NCBI GenBank assembly: GCA_916610825.1
Contig: OU744449.1
Span: 4,880,743-4,944,742 of the forward strand
Direction of reading: 5' to 3'
Source: Haliclystus octoradiatus
Lineage: Eukaryota > Cnidaria > Staurozoa > Stauromedusae > Haliclystidae
DNA: 64,000 nt
Shown here: positions 30,867 through 45,800 of the stretch, one piece after another
How the letters are laid out: each line of letters opens with the position of its first letter
Numbering within the stretch: the first letter of the stretch is position 1
The notes under the pieces: model-generated
Seen by the model: the letters and a program-made list of their open reading frames with translations, nothing else
Told to the model about the DNA's origin: nothing
Databases searched by the model: none
Program-made: the position numbers and the translations under genes

Positions 30867-33800
30867 TTAATCTTCTTCATCAGTAGATTCTAATAAAAGA
30901 AACAGAAAATAAGTTACCTATGCAGGGGTGGCATCAGAGGGGGCAAGGGGGCTACAGCCCTTCCGTCGGGAAGTTTTTTTTAGCATATTTCGTAAAAAAC
31001 AATAGGAATTAGCTCCATTCAAGTATTAGAGACTATTGCCAAATGTAACGTGGAAATTAGGCATAGCACCCCTGGATTTCCTGGTGCCACCCCTGTAGCT
31101 ATGATAACAAACAAGCTAAAGTAATGACAGAAGTACGAATCCTGGATTATGAAAGATTAGAGCAAATCTTCATTAGAAAATTGATATTTTTAGGATTTAT
31201 TGGTTAGACTTTACACAAAAACTTTGAGTAGGAAATATTGAAAAGCCTCTATGATTCCAAAACACTGACATGTCAGACGTGAAAATTCAATTTTCAAAAA
31301 TAGTTTGAAATCTAGAATATCAGGATAAATTTTAAAGAATTTCGATGGGAAAGTTAATACACAGAGCTTCACAACATAACGATCAACTATAACAAGCCTG
31401 ATATTTTTATCAGAAATTTAGCTAGATGGTTTATGCCTCTAGATTCCACGGAGGTAAAACCAAAAAAGACCTATCATGATTATAAATGCATACTTTTGAC
31501 AAGCACAGATCCACCAATGAATCTATATGGAGAAAACACCCCCTTATTCCTTGCACATACACTATGAATCTAATTATACACTGAATTATTTGCTTCTGAA
31601 AACATACCGGAATGGGATTGGGTACTGAAACCATACTGAAATTTTAGAGTCACATGTGTGTTTGTCGTTTGTATTGTTTCTGTGCCTGACGCCATGCCAA
31701 AACTTGAAATTTGAAACCACGCAGGACTGATATTGATCTTTGAAGCCAGGACTGATATTGATTTTTGAATTTACGCTAAGCTTAATTCTAATTAAGCTCG
31801 TAGCGACTGCCGGTCAATGTTACTCCTTAAAATGAAGACAACATAAGACTAACCTTCCTCTGCATGCTGTAACCAATGTACCATTTTCTCCATGTGTTGT
31901 AAAAATACAGTTTTACCCTTTGGACCATGGGCCCCATTATACCATTTAATGATTGTGTCTTCACTTAAGACTTCGACTAATTGAAAGAGATAACATTAAA
32001 ACATGAATCAGATATAAAAGTAGGTAAGCTGTTGAAGGCATTTAGGACATAGCACGTTGATGAATTATTAATTCAAAGGCAGCTTTGCAGAGTCATGCAA
32101 GATGCAGCATATTTATATACTGATTCCATTGATATCCAGTAGCACAAATATTGATGTGTATTAACGGTCGTAACAACATGCTCCTGACTGGGGGAGGATT
32201 TATGAGTTTGCCCCAAAAATGGGGGTGTTATATGAGCAACTGGAAGCTTCAGTATTTCAATTCCTTCAAAATTGCACGGTTTTCCAATTTTTCATATCAA
32301 AATTGTCCCAAGTGTTTTTCTAGAAATCTTTATTAGGAGGGTGTAGCCCCCCAATGATTTACAGCCATGCGTACAGTACTGTACTTTGGGAATAACCCAA
32401 TCGCATATTCCAACAAACGTTTTACATTGAACGCAAACATCAATTCTATTAACAAATGTCTTTTAATCGAAATTTCGCTTACAAGACAACGAGAAACTTA
32501 TCATTGTTTAGAATTTCGAAAGTTTCATTGAAATTTTATTGTTTATACTTTTAATAATTTAAAATTTTGTATTTAGCATTTCACTATCTCCCTCTGAAGT
32601 TGTCCAGCATTAACATCAGGTTTCCAGATTTTCTAGTCCGTACAATGCAGCATTATTTCAAATATAAACACTAGGAAATCATTTACAGTTGTTTAATTGA
32701 TATTGACTGTAGTCAGTCTGTTTCTCACTCTTCATGTCAGGTTAATTAATTTTTATAGACAGAGGAGTACCGTCATAGTGACATAAATCACATTTAATCG
32801 ATGTACAATGTTTCCCACAGTAGAGAATAGCTGCAAATGATTATTCCTCGAGCCTAAAGACCATTCTGAATTGTGAGTCACCTGTTGTTTTAATTAATTA
32901 TTAGAGCAGGTTTGTTAATTATAATAAGCTTCACTGTGATAACTCAATATGTTTTAAAATAATTATCATGTTTTTTTACTAAGGACAAGATTAAAGAAAA
33001 AACCGACAGAGCTAAGAAGGAGCTATTACTTAAGAAGATGAAATGGATTTGAAAATAAGTCAAAGACGAGTTTTACCTTTGTAAAAAAGTAATATTATCT
33101 TTTGAAATACTTTCATGAAATTCATATTATCATAGCAGTATTCTTGAACATTCAATAACAGTAGCAATTCAGATTTATCCACTGTTGTGAAGCTTGTCAA
33201 AACGGGGGCATATGCCTAGAAGTTAACAAAATGTCACATTCAATCAGAAGGCAAAAAATATATTGACAAAAAATAGAGAGAAAAATATTGTTAGATAGCT
33301 ATGAACAATAAAACAATCACAATAGTTGCAAAAACAATGCGAGGCACATGAATTCAAGAGATTGCAATCGGACTGCGAAAATTTCTCAATACAATATTTA
33401 CAAAAAATTTCAAGCATTTAAAAGTTCTTGTAAATGTCAGAGCACACTCTATTCAGCCTTGCATGCCAGCATACTATTGCAGAGAAATAATTCCTTTGCT
33501 AAAGGCAGGTCGTCAATAGCTAGGGGATTTGCTTTGTATACTTTTTTGTATCTGCATTTTCCTGGTACCATAAAAAGTTTGTGGGAACGAGAAATAAAAT
33601 AACGATAAAGTGATAATTTAAAGGACAAGAGAATGACAACAAAATATCAAGAGAACAACAAGAAATATTATAAATAATTATTAAAATGAGGAACAAAATT
33701 CAGTCATCAGATAAGATAATAGCGTTACATACACTTGATTGTAAGAAATATTGAGAAACAACGGCATAAATACTATGATTATTGAAAGCAACATTGATGA

Positions 33801-36800
33801 TAATTATTTTTCTAGGTCAGATTAATCCTGTTTTACCTTCAAATGACGCAGTGCCTGTTCAGCAACCAAGTCTTCTTTTTTATTCCATTCAACAGAATTC
33901 ATTACTGTTTTCCAAATCTGTAGACAAATACACAAGCGAAATGAAAAAAATGAATTGAGCTAAACATTTATGATAATCTGTATGGTCACATTAGAAGCAA
34001 TACATTGAAATTGTAGCATTCGTGCACAACTCACATTTGTGCACTGGTAGCTCAGTGGCAGAGTGTCCGCACTCTGTGCGGGAGGTCGCGGTTCAATTCC
34101 TCGTCAGAGCACTCATGTTCATTGTTTGTACCATAAGTTGTATGTAAAATGTGTTAATGTCCCCCAATAAACAGGCACTTGTGCTTAAGGGGTGACTTCA
34201 GTCATGAATGACTGTAACTGTAATATTACATATACTGCCAATCCAATGGCTGACGATTCCAAGCAAAAATTGAAAAGTTGCGTGAATTTTGGAAATTGGT
34301 TATGAATAATAATCACAGGTGAAAACTATTTTTTCTTCAAAACTGAGGGAAAAGGTGACTGGAATTTTTTCATGTGAAAATCGACCTGTGTTTCAGATTT
34401 ATTTATTATTGTTTTATTAATTGTCTACTATGTTTGAGTAATTGCCTATTACAATTAAACAGACATGACAATTGAAATTTCAAAAATAGTCTGAAATCTA
34501 CAATATTTTGATAAATTTCAATGGAATTGAATGGGAAAAAGCAATAACTAGAGTTTCACAAGGCCCAAAATAGCCTGAAATCCGCTAAAAGTCTGAAAAT
34601 TATCATGTCTGATTAAAACAGCAAATAAACATCAAGATGAAATTACAAAATGCATTTGATAGTTTGAATAGATGGTAAAATATTCACAAAGTAGTAAAAT
34701 AAATCAAATGGTGCCATGATGTTGTATTCACCTTATTGATGTCCAAGATTTTTGAATTATTTGACAAACTCCTCTCCTTGATACAAATCTCAAAACATCC
34801 GAAATAATAAACTTCAAATACCTTGACAACTTGCAGTGTGTGATCAAATTCAAAGAAATTGTGACACAAAGCGGGTTTGCAATCAAAAAGCACTAGCCTA
34901 GAAATCGTGATATTATCGAGAGTGATATTAAGCGGGTAAAATTAGTTGCATCTCATAGAAAGCGGTCTCTGGTTTCCGAAAAGTCGTGATAATTGGCGGG
35001 TCGTGATATTAACAATGATATTAATGGGGTTTTACTGTAAAACTTACCAATATGCAGATTTCATGTTCCTCGAGCATATGTTTATCTTTGTACTCAGTAC
35101 AGAGAGCTAACATCTACAAGTAGAAAGAAAAAGCAATAGTTAATAATGAACCAGTGATAAGGAAATCAATTCAGATCATCCTTCTGATAATTTGCATGCA
35201 GAAGGGTAAAGCAGCTCAAGATACAGAGACAAATGATATTCATTCAAAAATTGTTTATCATTATTAATATTATTATTGTTAATATGATTATTATAAATAG
35301 GAGTCAGACTACACATTTCCGTACTATTTTAATATAATTATTATTAGTAGTATATTATTCAAAAGGATGAAACTTTCATGAAGTTTTCATGTATAAATAA
35401 GGTTAGTTTTAATTGATTGAGTAGAAAATTTCTGGTAAAGTATTTGCAGACATTTTTAAGGCAAAATTATGTGGTTGCAGGCACTGAAAAATGTTTTTGA
35501 CCCCTGATTCAAATTTTGAATTATGATGTCTAATGTCGATCTGAACATAGAAATGTGCTTATCTTGCTCATCCCGCCTAATTGACAGCATCTAGAACAAA
35601 ATTAGCTGTCTCAATCACATAACTCTAAATAACATCACATTTGTTAGTCATTGCTAGGTAGTGAAATGAATTAATGTAGCGTTCTTCCTTGTTGAGAAGC
35701 ACATGGACAGTGACTCTCAATTACACAGAATGCATTGATTACCAATTAATTACTTGCTGCCTTTTAAAATTGTATCTGTATTTATTTATGATTTGAAAGT
35801 AACAGTCAGCCATGAAAGAAAACAACTGAGTGTTTCTGATCCATTTAGGATAAACACCCATTTATGCACTAGAAAAGAAAAATATTGAATATTATTGCAC
35901 CTCTTTATTTGTCCCTTCTTGCTCCACCAATTCCTTCAGTGCTTTTCTTAAGTCCTTCTTTACACCAGTAGTATATTGAGAATGCTACCCAAACAAAATC
36001 AAATAAAAAGAATTTATTGAGGGGTATAAATATCACAATTTTCAGATAGCAATTACATACCCTACTGCAACAAAACTGTTACAGCAAAACCTAATACAGT
36101 AAAATCCGGCATATCCCTAGCAAACCGTTATTACCGGCTTCAATGTATGTGTATCGTCCCACGCAACCCTGAATTACATTAATTTTGTTGACCAGGGCGA
36201 CCGTGAGATGAATTAATGTAGCATTCTTCCTTGTTGAGAAACGCATTGAAAGTGACTCCCAATTACACAGAATGCATTGATTACAGAACAGTTAAATAAA
36301 TGTTTCAAAATAAAATGTGATTTAATTTATAACGATGGATCTTGAAATTGATGTTATTATCATTTACCTATTGTGAGTTGTGCTCCATGAACATTGAACA
36401 TTTGTATTTTGTAAATAAGCCTTTTATTGCTATTTGGATATTTAATAAAAATTGATCATCATCATGCTGATAAGTAAGAGTTATAAATTATACTTTTAGA
36501 AATGTTTTCTAATTGTTGTGTAGGAAAGGATATTACTTGCATTGCTGAGTGATACTTTCCAACGGGTCTTGCCTACCCGAATTAAATAATTTGATGCCAG
36601 GCTCAGCATGTGCAATGAAATTGAACAATCTGAAGAACAGCTTTTACAACAGAAACGGTTGAAATATTTGAAAAGTTGGAAAACATGCCTTGTAAAATTA
36701 AGTATTCGACTATTTAAATTGATTTCAAACATATGACGATTCGTGTAAAATGCAAATCAAAAACGTTACGAATATTTGAACAGCAAACAGCAGTGGTCTA

Positions 36801-39800
36801 TTGCGAAGATGAGTTTATATTATTTGATGTCAAACCAAACATACTGCTGTATTTGTATCCCCAAATGTAACTTTTCTGATGACCAAAATCACCATGTGAA
36901 TGTTTTGAATTTTTATTCGATGTTTTCAGGACATTTTATGCAGATGAGGTATAGGCCTACGTTTTGATTGTGTTTTTAATGTTTACCCAAATGGTAACAA
37001 TAGAACAAAAGATTTTGATTTATATTTGATTTAAATCAAATAGTAATCAAATAGTAAATTGTTGATCATTCGATTATCATTTTGTTCGTCCACTTGCATA
37101 CGTAATCAGAATGAAATATGCAATACAACAAGTCATGTTTAATTACTAATTTATAAACTTAGTTATTGAGCTATTTTAATTTATTATAATTCTGTTTCTC
37201 AACAATTCCCAAAAGTACATGTTTATCAATAGCTGTTATACAAATGTGATCCATGAAACGCTAGAATATGACCTAATTGGGATCAATGTCGACTACAGTA
37301 GAAACCGTTTATAGCCGGACCCCAGGGGAATCTAAAAAAAGTATGTTATAGGCGATATGCTGTTATAGCCGATATTATGTCATAATAATAGAACAATATA
37401 AAATGATCTGTCCTCATTTTTTGTTCTGATGACGCATGCGCAGTAGCACAACAAAAACCATGCGGGTAATTTTTCAAGCGTTTTGAAAGAAGAGTGAGAT
37501 CGAAAAAACAACAACTTAACTTCATTATAAACATAACAATTTATGCAGGTTGTCTTATTTGTATTTATTGAGTTAAACAAAACTAAAGAAGTGGAATATT
37601 TTTGAAATGATTGCTGATAAACAGTATTCTTGGTGTTCAATTTACTTTTGACTGGACGTGTATTTATGGCTTTCTTGATTTTATTATTTAAAGATGGCGA
37701 ATGATCAGTTTTGATTTGTTGTTGTTCATAATGTTGCTGTTAATTATCTTTGACTTTGGATTCAATGTTATACGAACAGTGACAAAAATGTTTTCCTTTC
37801 AAATGCTAAGAAACTTCACAGTTTCATTTAGTATTCATTTTGATGTTGCATGTTCAAATAACTTACAGAGAGCAAAGTGTGACAATTTGTACGCTCCATC
37901 GCATCCAGAATACTTTCTCATTGCTGTCCAAAAAAACTATATTGTTTGTATTTGATAATGAAAACAAAAGATTTATGTAAAATAAGACGGTATGAAAGAT
38001 TTTATTAGTTAACGGGAATAAAAATGGGTGACGTTATAAACAGTGACGCTATAACTGATAATTATTAAGAGAAAACCTACTAAAATTTGCCGGGAACAAA
38101 GAATTAGTACTTTATAAACAATAATCCGTTATAAAAGGTGACGTTATAAACAGTTTCTACTGTATCAACTAATGTTGTCTCAATATCTCATCTACTTACC
38201 TGGAACTTAACAATCTCGGTAAGACCAGCATCATTGAAGTATGTTTCAAATGCTTCTTCAGATCTTTTATTTACGGGGAAAAGATCCTGGTAATCGATAA
38301 ATAAATGAATACTGTATAATTATCATCATCATCATAATAATTATTTATTTATTAAAGATTAACTAAAATCAATAAAGCATTTGACAGGGTAAGAGTCAAT
38401 AAGTACGAATACAGTCGAGCTTGGCTACTATCTGTTTTTCAATGTCCCACCTTGCTTAATATCCCCACATAAAGTTGATTTCTATTTTCCATTTTCCCTG
38501 CAAACTCTCATAACCCTACCATGCTTAATACCCCACTTTGTGTGATGTACCATTTTACATCTGTACCAGAGGGGGGGGGGGTTAAGCAAGTTTGACTGTA
38601 ATACTTTTCTATATTGTCAGCCTGTCACATGATTAGATACAAATAAATAAAAATGGCATTCGATAGATGGATTGAACACTATTTGAATTTTTCTCAACCC
38701 CCATCCATTCATATTAAGCAGTAGGTTTTCACATTTTCAAAATGGGTAGTGTATTATGCCACGTATATCAAACATAGAACATTTCCAAGTGTATTATGGT
38801 TTAACTACATTTCGGTTGTCTCGCCCCACGCAACCCTGTATTACATTAAATTTGTTGACCAGGGCGACAGTGAGATGAATTAATGTAGCATTCATCCTTG
38901 TTGAGAAGCACATAGAAAGTGACTCCCAATTACACAGAATGCAGTTAAATAAAACAAAAAAAATTAACAATGCAATATTGATCAGCAATACAGTATCACC
39001 CGCTTGCAACTCATATTGCTAACGACTTATCATTGTACATATCCAAGACTGTTAGACAAGGACTTGACCACAAAATACTTTATAGGGTTTCAAAGTCAGG
39101 TTGAAGATAAGCAGTAATTTCACTTGAGCTATTACAATAAATGTGATTGATATATAAGGGCATATGTTTTGACCATATGACGTCAGTCAGTTTTGGATAA
39201 ATAAGGATATAACCGGGTTTTATGATTTCATCTGGACCGCGCGAATAAATGTTTTACTTTTCACAAGAAACTAAGTTTGTTTGATTGATAATCTGAACCC
39301 TGGAAATTTTCTCGCATTAAAATGAGATGATCCTAAAATAGCTTTTGAGGCCAATTCTCAGTGATTTTGCAATAGCATAAGGGATCAAAATGTTTGGAAA
39401 TGATCGATGTTGGGTCAACAAAGATAGACTTTTGAGGATGTTATTGATGTCGGACAAAGATGCTGTTTTTAAATTTGAATAATTCAATACTTGAGGATGT
39501 TAAATACATTTTATTTGGTTGATTTTTACAAAGGTAAGATAATATTATAGCCTATTTAAAACTCTTCAAAACACAAATCTGAGTTAGACTATCTTGGTTC
39601 TATTATAATATCTTGATATAACATACCAGTAATTTTGTATCGACTTCTGCTTTTTTCAGGGCTGAAATTAAACTATTGACATCTTTTTCTTTGAGCCATG
39701 CTTTGAAGAATTGCGTAATGAATTCCACAGCAATTCCTGCAATACATAATGTGGATTATTAGTTGATTATGTTTTAAGATTATATTACAAAATAAACTTA

Positions 39801-42800
39801 AGTAATATGATAGAAATTTAATACAGGAGGAAAGCATTAACAGTGGATCTTCTTCGCAAATCATACTCGAGAACAACCTTGAAAAATGTTCCTATCAAAA
39901 TGATAAGTATGCGAATGAATTGCTATAACTTTTCTAATTTTCAGCAGTGATATATTATCTTGTTGATTGGTAGCCTTAGTACACTCAATTCAAAGAAGCC
40001 CATTTATAGGGGTTTACCGTTTGTAAAACAAAAATCCCATTCAAATAAAATATGTTTTGTGCGACTTGAAATGGACTGACTCTTGGAGTCCATCAAAACT
40101 AAATATGATTTCTTTCTAAATGACGTCTCTATTAACTAGCAGGGCAAACAACAGCTGCAGCCTTGTCTACCCATAAGTGAATCAGGCACTGGTCAATAGT
40201 GTCATCACATTATAAAGCATGTGTGTGTCAAATATAGGTATTGAAACTAGTACCAAATGTTTCATTTCACGCAACCCTAGCTGGTCAAAACAGCAAAGGC
40301 GACAGTGAGATGATTTAATATAGCATTCGTCCTTGTTGAGAAGCACATGAAAAGTGACTCCCAATTACACAGAATGCTGAAATTGACTCTGAAAATAGTA
40401 AAATCTAAGATTGTAGTACATTATCATGTAATTAAAACAACAATGAAATGAAATCAAACTTTTTAATTTCAACTTGAAAATGCCTCTGAACTGATAAAGT
40501 TGTTGTTCTAAAAAAAATACACTGTTTCGATATTTGTTGTTGAATTGTTCAAGATAAAGTGATATAAGAAAATCTATCATCAAATAGTTTGTAATAATAA
40601 TTTACACGTTTGATTTACCTTCTTTCACAAGATGTTCACTGAAAATGCGAGAAATGACAGTGGGGAGAACCAAATCTAAAAATTTAAAAAATATTATTTA
40701 ATAAATAATATTTTTAATGAAAAGAAAGACATCGAATGAAAATTGTAAAAAAATAATAAATGATTGAAAGAATTCGAATAGAAATGATTTCAGTAACCTT
40801 ATAAATGTTTGCATTCCTTCAAAACAACAAGCATTATTTCAATTTTTTTAAAGTTATTTGAACATGGTTGGCGCTTTTGAAAACTATTTTAATAGCTGTC
40901 TCAAGGATTTCATTAAATTTGTTAGCCACGGCGGCAGTGAGATGAATTAATTTAGCATCCGTCCTTGTTGAGAAGCACATAGAAAGAGAATTTGGTAATA
41001 TTTCGAATCAGACATTTTCTGCACAAAAATACACTTTAGTAATCAATAAGTCCTTACTGGTTGTGATAAAAACCGCTAATGCCATAGCTAGTTTACTTCT
41101 TTGTTCTTCGGTGAAACCTTTCAAGAACAGGAGAATCTATAAGAAGACAAACACAATGTCAGCAAGATCAAATAAAATGTCACTGCTATCATAATGATCA
41201 ACTGGTGTGATAATGATAATGATCTTGTGATAATGATCTTGTGTGCGACTTTGGTGTAGTGGGTAGGGCGTTGGACCACGGCCTGCAGGGTCTATGAAGT
41301 GCCAAAAGGCTCACTACTACTTCTTGTTCGGGGCGGTGCTTGTTTAGAGATCGTGTTACTTGTTTTTGAGATCCCGTTACTTCTCTTTGCGATCGCGCTA
41401 CTTGTTTGGAGTTTACGTCACTTATGAGAGAATCACGTCACATACAAGAATTATAAAAGATAATCATAGCCGTGACAAGTACAGTTGCGGTGATTTATTT
41501 CAATATTTCCAAATCGACATCGTAGAAGATATATAATAAGGATTCGGTAAAAATATAACACTGGGAATAATGTACGAGAAATATTCATTCACAATAGCTT
41601 GTGTGATCATTTTTTTTTAATAGCTGTAATTCATTAAAGGTCATGTTTGTAAATTTGCTGCATATTTCAGTAATGAAGAATATATTATTAAATTATTATG
41701 GTCTAATAATTTACGGATAAGGCTTTTGCCTCATCTCTTTATCAATTCTATTAGTCTAATAATTTATAAATGGAAGTCGACAATTTCTAAAACTGCAATA
41801 TTGTATTTCGATTCGATGGAAACTTATATTCGTTATAAGACTTGATTGACTGGTGTAACGACAATCACCCAACCTACAATTTTTTTCCTTTCCTGTACAA
41901 ACTCTCCTATCAATCATTTTGTTTACTTGAAGTTTTGTGTGGTTTTGAGTAGTATTCGGTAAATTTTAAGACAATTATTCATAATAAACTTGTAAGCAGA
42001 TACTGAGTAAATTTGTAATTCATTCACATTTTCTTCCTATCGAAGCTAAATACAATATTGTAGTTTTAGAAAGTGTCTTCTATGAATATTAAATTAGGCT
42101 ATAATATTGACACAAAATGAGGCAAAATTAAGCCTTTTCCGTAAATTATTAGACTATAGAAATAATTACACAGTATTCGTTATTGAAATATGCAACAAAC
42201 TTACAACATGACAATTAATGAATTATAGTCATTAACAAAAATGATTACACAAGCTATTGTAAATGAATATTTCTTGTACATTATTCCCAGTGTTATATGT
42301 TTACCGAATCCTTATTATATATCTTCTACGATGTCGATTTAGAAATACTGAAATACATCACCGCAACTGTACTTGTCACGGCTATGATTATCTTTAACTC
42401 TTGTATGTGTTGTGATTCTCTCACAAGTGACGGAAACTCTAAACAAGAGCTCGATCGCCAAAAGAAGTAACGAGATCTCCAAACAAGTAGCGCGATCGCA
42501 AAGAGAAGTAACGGGATCTCTAAAACAAGTAACACGATCTCGCAAACAAGTAATGCGATCTTTAAACAAGTACCACGCCGAGCAAGAAGTAGTAGTGAGC
42601 CTTTTGGCACTTCATAAGGGTCTCAGGTTCAATCCCTGGACGGAGCACTATTGTTGGCAATAGGTTGGCGTCAGGAAGGGCATTCGGCTATTAAACGCAC
42701 ACAAGCTTAAACATACTAACCAATTTAACCAACCACCCCGGTGAAAAAGCTTACTCGGTTTGTGAATAAATGATAAATCCAAAAAAAGTAATAATGATCA

Positions 42801-45800
42801 GTTATTAAATGGCAAGGGCGTACAAAAAGACGAGGACAAGCAAACACATTTTGAGAAAAGAATACTTGAATAGCCAGCAGCATCACACAAGTCATTCCAA
42901 GCATCATTTGAATTATCAGTTATAGTTACTAACTTGATGAAATCATGAAATCACAGCTAGTGCCTTCTTCAGTGGGGGTAGTTGGTTAATTGATCAGTAC
43001 CAGTACGTTGGAGTGGTAAAAAAAAGTAAAGTTTCTCTGATAAATTTTTTGTTAACTTTTCTGACGTAAGAGGGTCTAAAAATATTCCATGTAAAGTTTC
43101 ATTCTCATAGAATAACGTTTAGGGGTGGTGCAGCGATCGCTGTTTTTGTTCGATTCATTAAAAATACTGCAAGTTTTTTTTTAAAACAAAAGCTATTGGT
43201 GTAAATAGGAACATACTTCTAATAGAAAGATTTTTTTCTTTTGATCTGAACCACGCATATTTATAATTATGAGCTATCTTTCTGACTTTGCCCGTTTTCC
43301 AACAACTAAATGCAAAACGCCGTATTTCATTCTCACCCATTACAATTGAAATAAGTATTACAGATATTCTGGAATTACATATAATTACTAGGGATGCACC
43401 GAAATTCGGTTCGGCCGAAATATTTCCGGTTTTTCGGCCTCTTGGCCGAAATTTCGGTTCGGCCGAAATTTGGCCTTCAATTTCGGCTGTTTCGGTTAAT
43501 TCCGGCCAGTTTTTAAGAACAAGTAAAATGTAGCCAATAATCACATTTGGTTATCTAAATAAAGATAATGTTCGATACTATATTTCTTTCAATGCATCAT
43601 AAAGTCTTTGATAGGATTATAACAAGGATTTTCGCTGATCGCAGCCATCATCAAGTTTTGCCTCATTTTCAAGTCATCCTCACTTTCAGAAATTCACCTG
43701 ACCATGTGCTCAAAAAAATTCGCCCATGATTGCTTTCGTGAATTTATGTTCCGATGTATTTATTTTTGACTTATATATAATATTTGGAGCATTGTTTTCT
43801 CCAATAAGGTTAAATCAATGATGTGAAGAAACAAGTGGATTAATTTAATTGTTTATTTATTGTTCTCAGTGAAAACAAATGTTATTCAAATCATAATGGA
43901 TTTCTTCACAAGGCAAAAGAAAATAATACTGGAGTAGATCGAGGAGAAATAAAATTGCTCGTTATGGCATGATCTAAACACATGATCTGAAAATCACCAG
44001 GAAAAGCATCATTATTTATCTTCTGTTGCAAGTTACTTACTTTGTTTTCAAAAACTTTTTGTATTCCAATGGAACACATAAATGATTTTAACTCGGATTT
44101 AGTTTGAAATATTCAAAACAGGGGGACAAAAATCGGCCGAAATGAAACCGAAATTTCGGCCGGAATTTCGGCTAAAAAAACCGAAACTGTATTATTTCGG
44201 TGACGGCCGAAACGACGTTTCGGTGCATCCCTAATAATTACTATAACAGTATTTAGTATTTAAAAATATACCTTTCTCATCTCTTCGTCCAATGCCTTCT
44301 CCAAATATTTATACTGTCGAATTGTTCGTGAGAACAACTGAGTGATAATTGATTTGACACTTTCAAGGTCATCATTTGCTTCAAAGATACAGATTTCAGA
44401 CTTTGAATTCGGACCATCTTCTACGATTGAGCCACCGGGCGCTGAAATTCATAATTAAACAATAGCAATCAATTACATTAATGAGGTTAAGAAAATGATG
44501 CTTGATTAATTGCATGCATACAACTTGTTTATAAAATGAAAGGCAAGATAACTCTGATCTATATTGTTTCATTTTACAAATACCTTCAAAGTTGATCGAA
44601 ACAACAAGTGAGAATGTAAAATGATTTTCTATAGTATTCGTCCTTGTTGAGAAGCACACGGACAGTGACTCCCAATTACACAGAATGCATACACTGAGAG
44701 AATACATAACGCAATGTATGTAGCATCAGCCGCGAAGTTGATATTAGATTGAAATTAACGATATGGCTCGTTTCTTATTGAAATTCAAAAGAAAAAGACA
44801 AATATAGAGCTGATAGAAGTAGAAGTATCTGTCAAATTAGAGAACACAAATTTTATGCCTGATTATATACAAAAATATGGCTAACGAAATTGATTTACTT
44901 CTATCGTGTTGCAGTAATTAGAAATCGTTAATTTGATGTTAGTGTTTTTCACTTCAATTACAATGCATGCTGCACCAAAAACACCAAGAACTGTCAACCT
45001 AGAGCCTGAGTTGGACACATACACCATGAGTAAGCAGGTACCCACTAATAGCCTGAGAATACCAAGCTGCCAACAACAATCTGACTTATAGGATCAATCC
45101 ACATTCAAAATCTAAAATCTTACTTACCAAGTGTACCTCCAGCAATCAGAACATCAAACAATGTTTCGTTATAAAGGCGGAAATTCAATTTTCCTCCAGC
45201 TACAATCAGATATTTTGATGCCTAGAATATAATGGAGAATTAGTCAACTGTCGAATGAAGCTAGATCAGTTTAATTAACAAGCGTATTTCATTTCACCAG
45301 TCAAGGGGAACAACAATTTGGTTTGCTGAGGACTCTTGAGTTTTATTTTATGACAACATTGTAAGTTGTTCAATATTCCAGTATGCTTCATTAATATCCC
45401 TACAGAAAACTGATTTCAATTTTCCATTACCCACACAAACAATTTCATGCAGAGATGCACGTAATATTGAGCTGGCAAAATATCATTGATAAAGGTTGGC
45501 AAAACTGATAGCAAATTGTGCCACACTGACAACAAAAAGATTGTAATTTTGTACAGCAACTTATGCTGATATTGCTACATATAAATTGAGATGTCCAAAA
45601 CAGCCTCAAGATTCAAGTCAACGATTTAAAAGTATTCGGACAAATATTATATTGTTTGGTTAGGACACCTCATTCAGTGTTTGTTTTTAAACTTATTAAA
45701 ACAAGTGAGTAAGCCTGGGTTTGTTTGGTGTAATGTTTTCATGGTGTAAACTATTCATGTTAGTCACAGTGGTCAGCGCTGGATTAACATTTCAGGGCCC

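Larger units (their letters stand above)
35661..44692 (+). repeat. Six copies of a ~60-130-bp repeat in BZW introns
   Basis: Copies at about 35661-35738, 36154-36278, 38817-38942, 40264-40378, 40912-40987 and 44630-44692. Shared core TTCNTCCTTGTTGAGAAGCA, then AGTGACTCCCAATTACACAG and AATGC. Longer copies begin with CACGCAACCCT and GACCAGGGCGAC. All are in the same orientation, antisense to BZW. I saw no copy outside this gene in the window. The lack of terminal repeats suggests a SINE or retroposed unit. Confidence 0.85.

Noticed and set aside
42326-42610. 94-codon frame in the fold-back arm
   Set aside because: It translates the ~20-24-bp sub-repeats (LLV-, LLF-rich); no homology expected.
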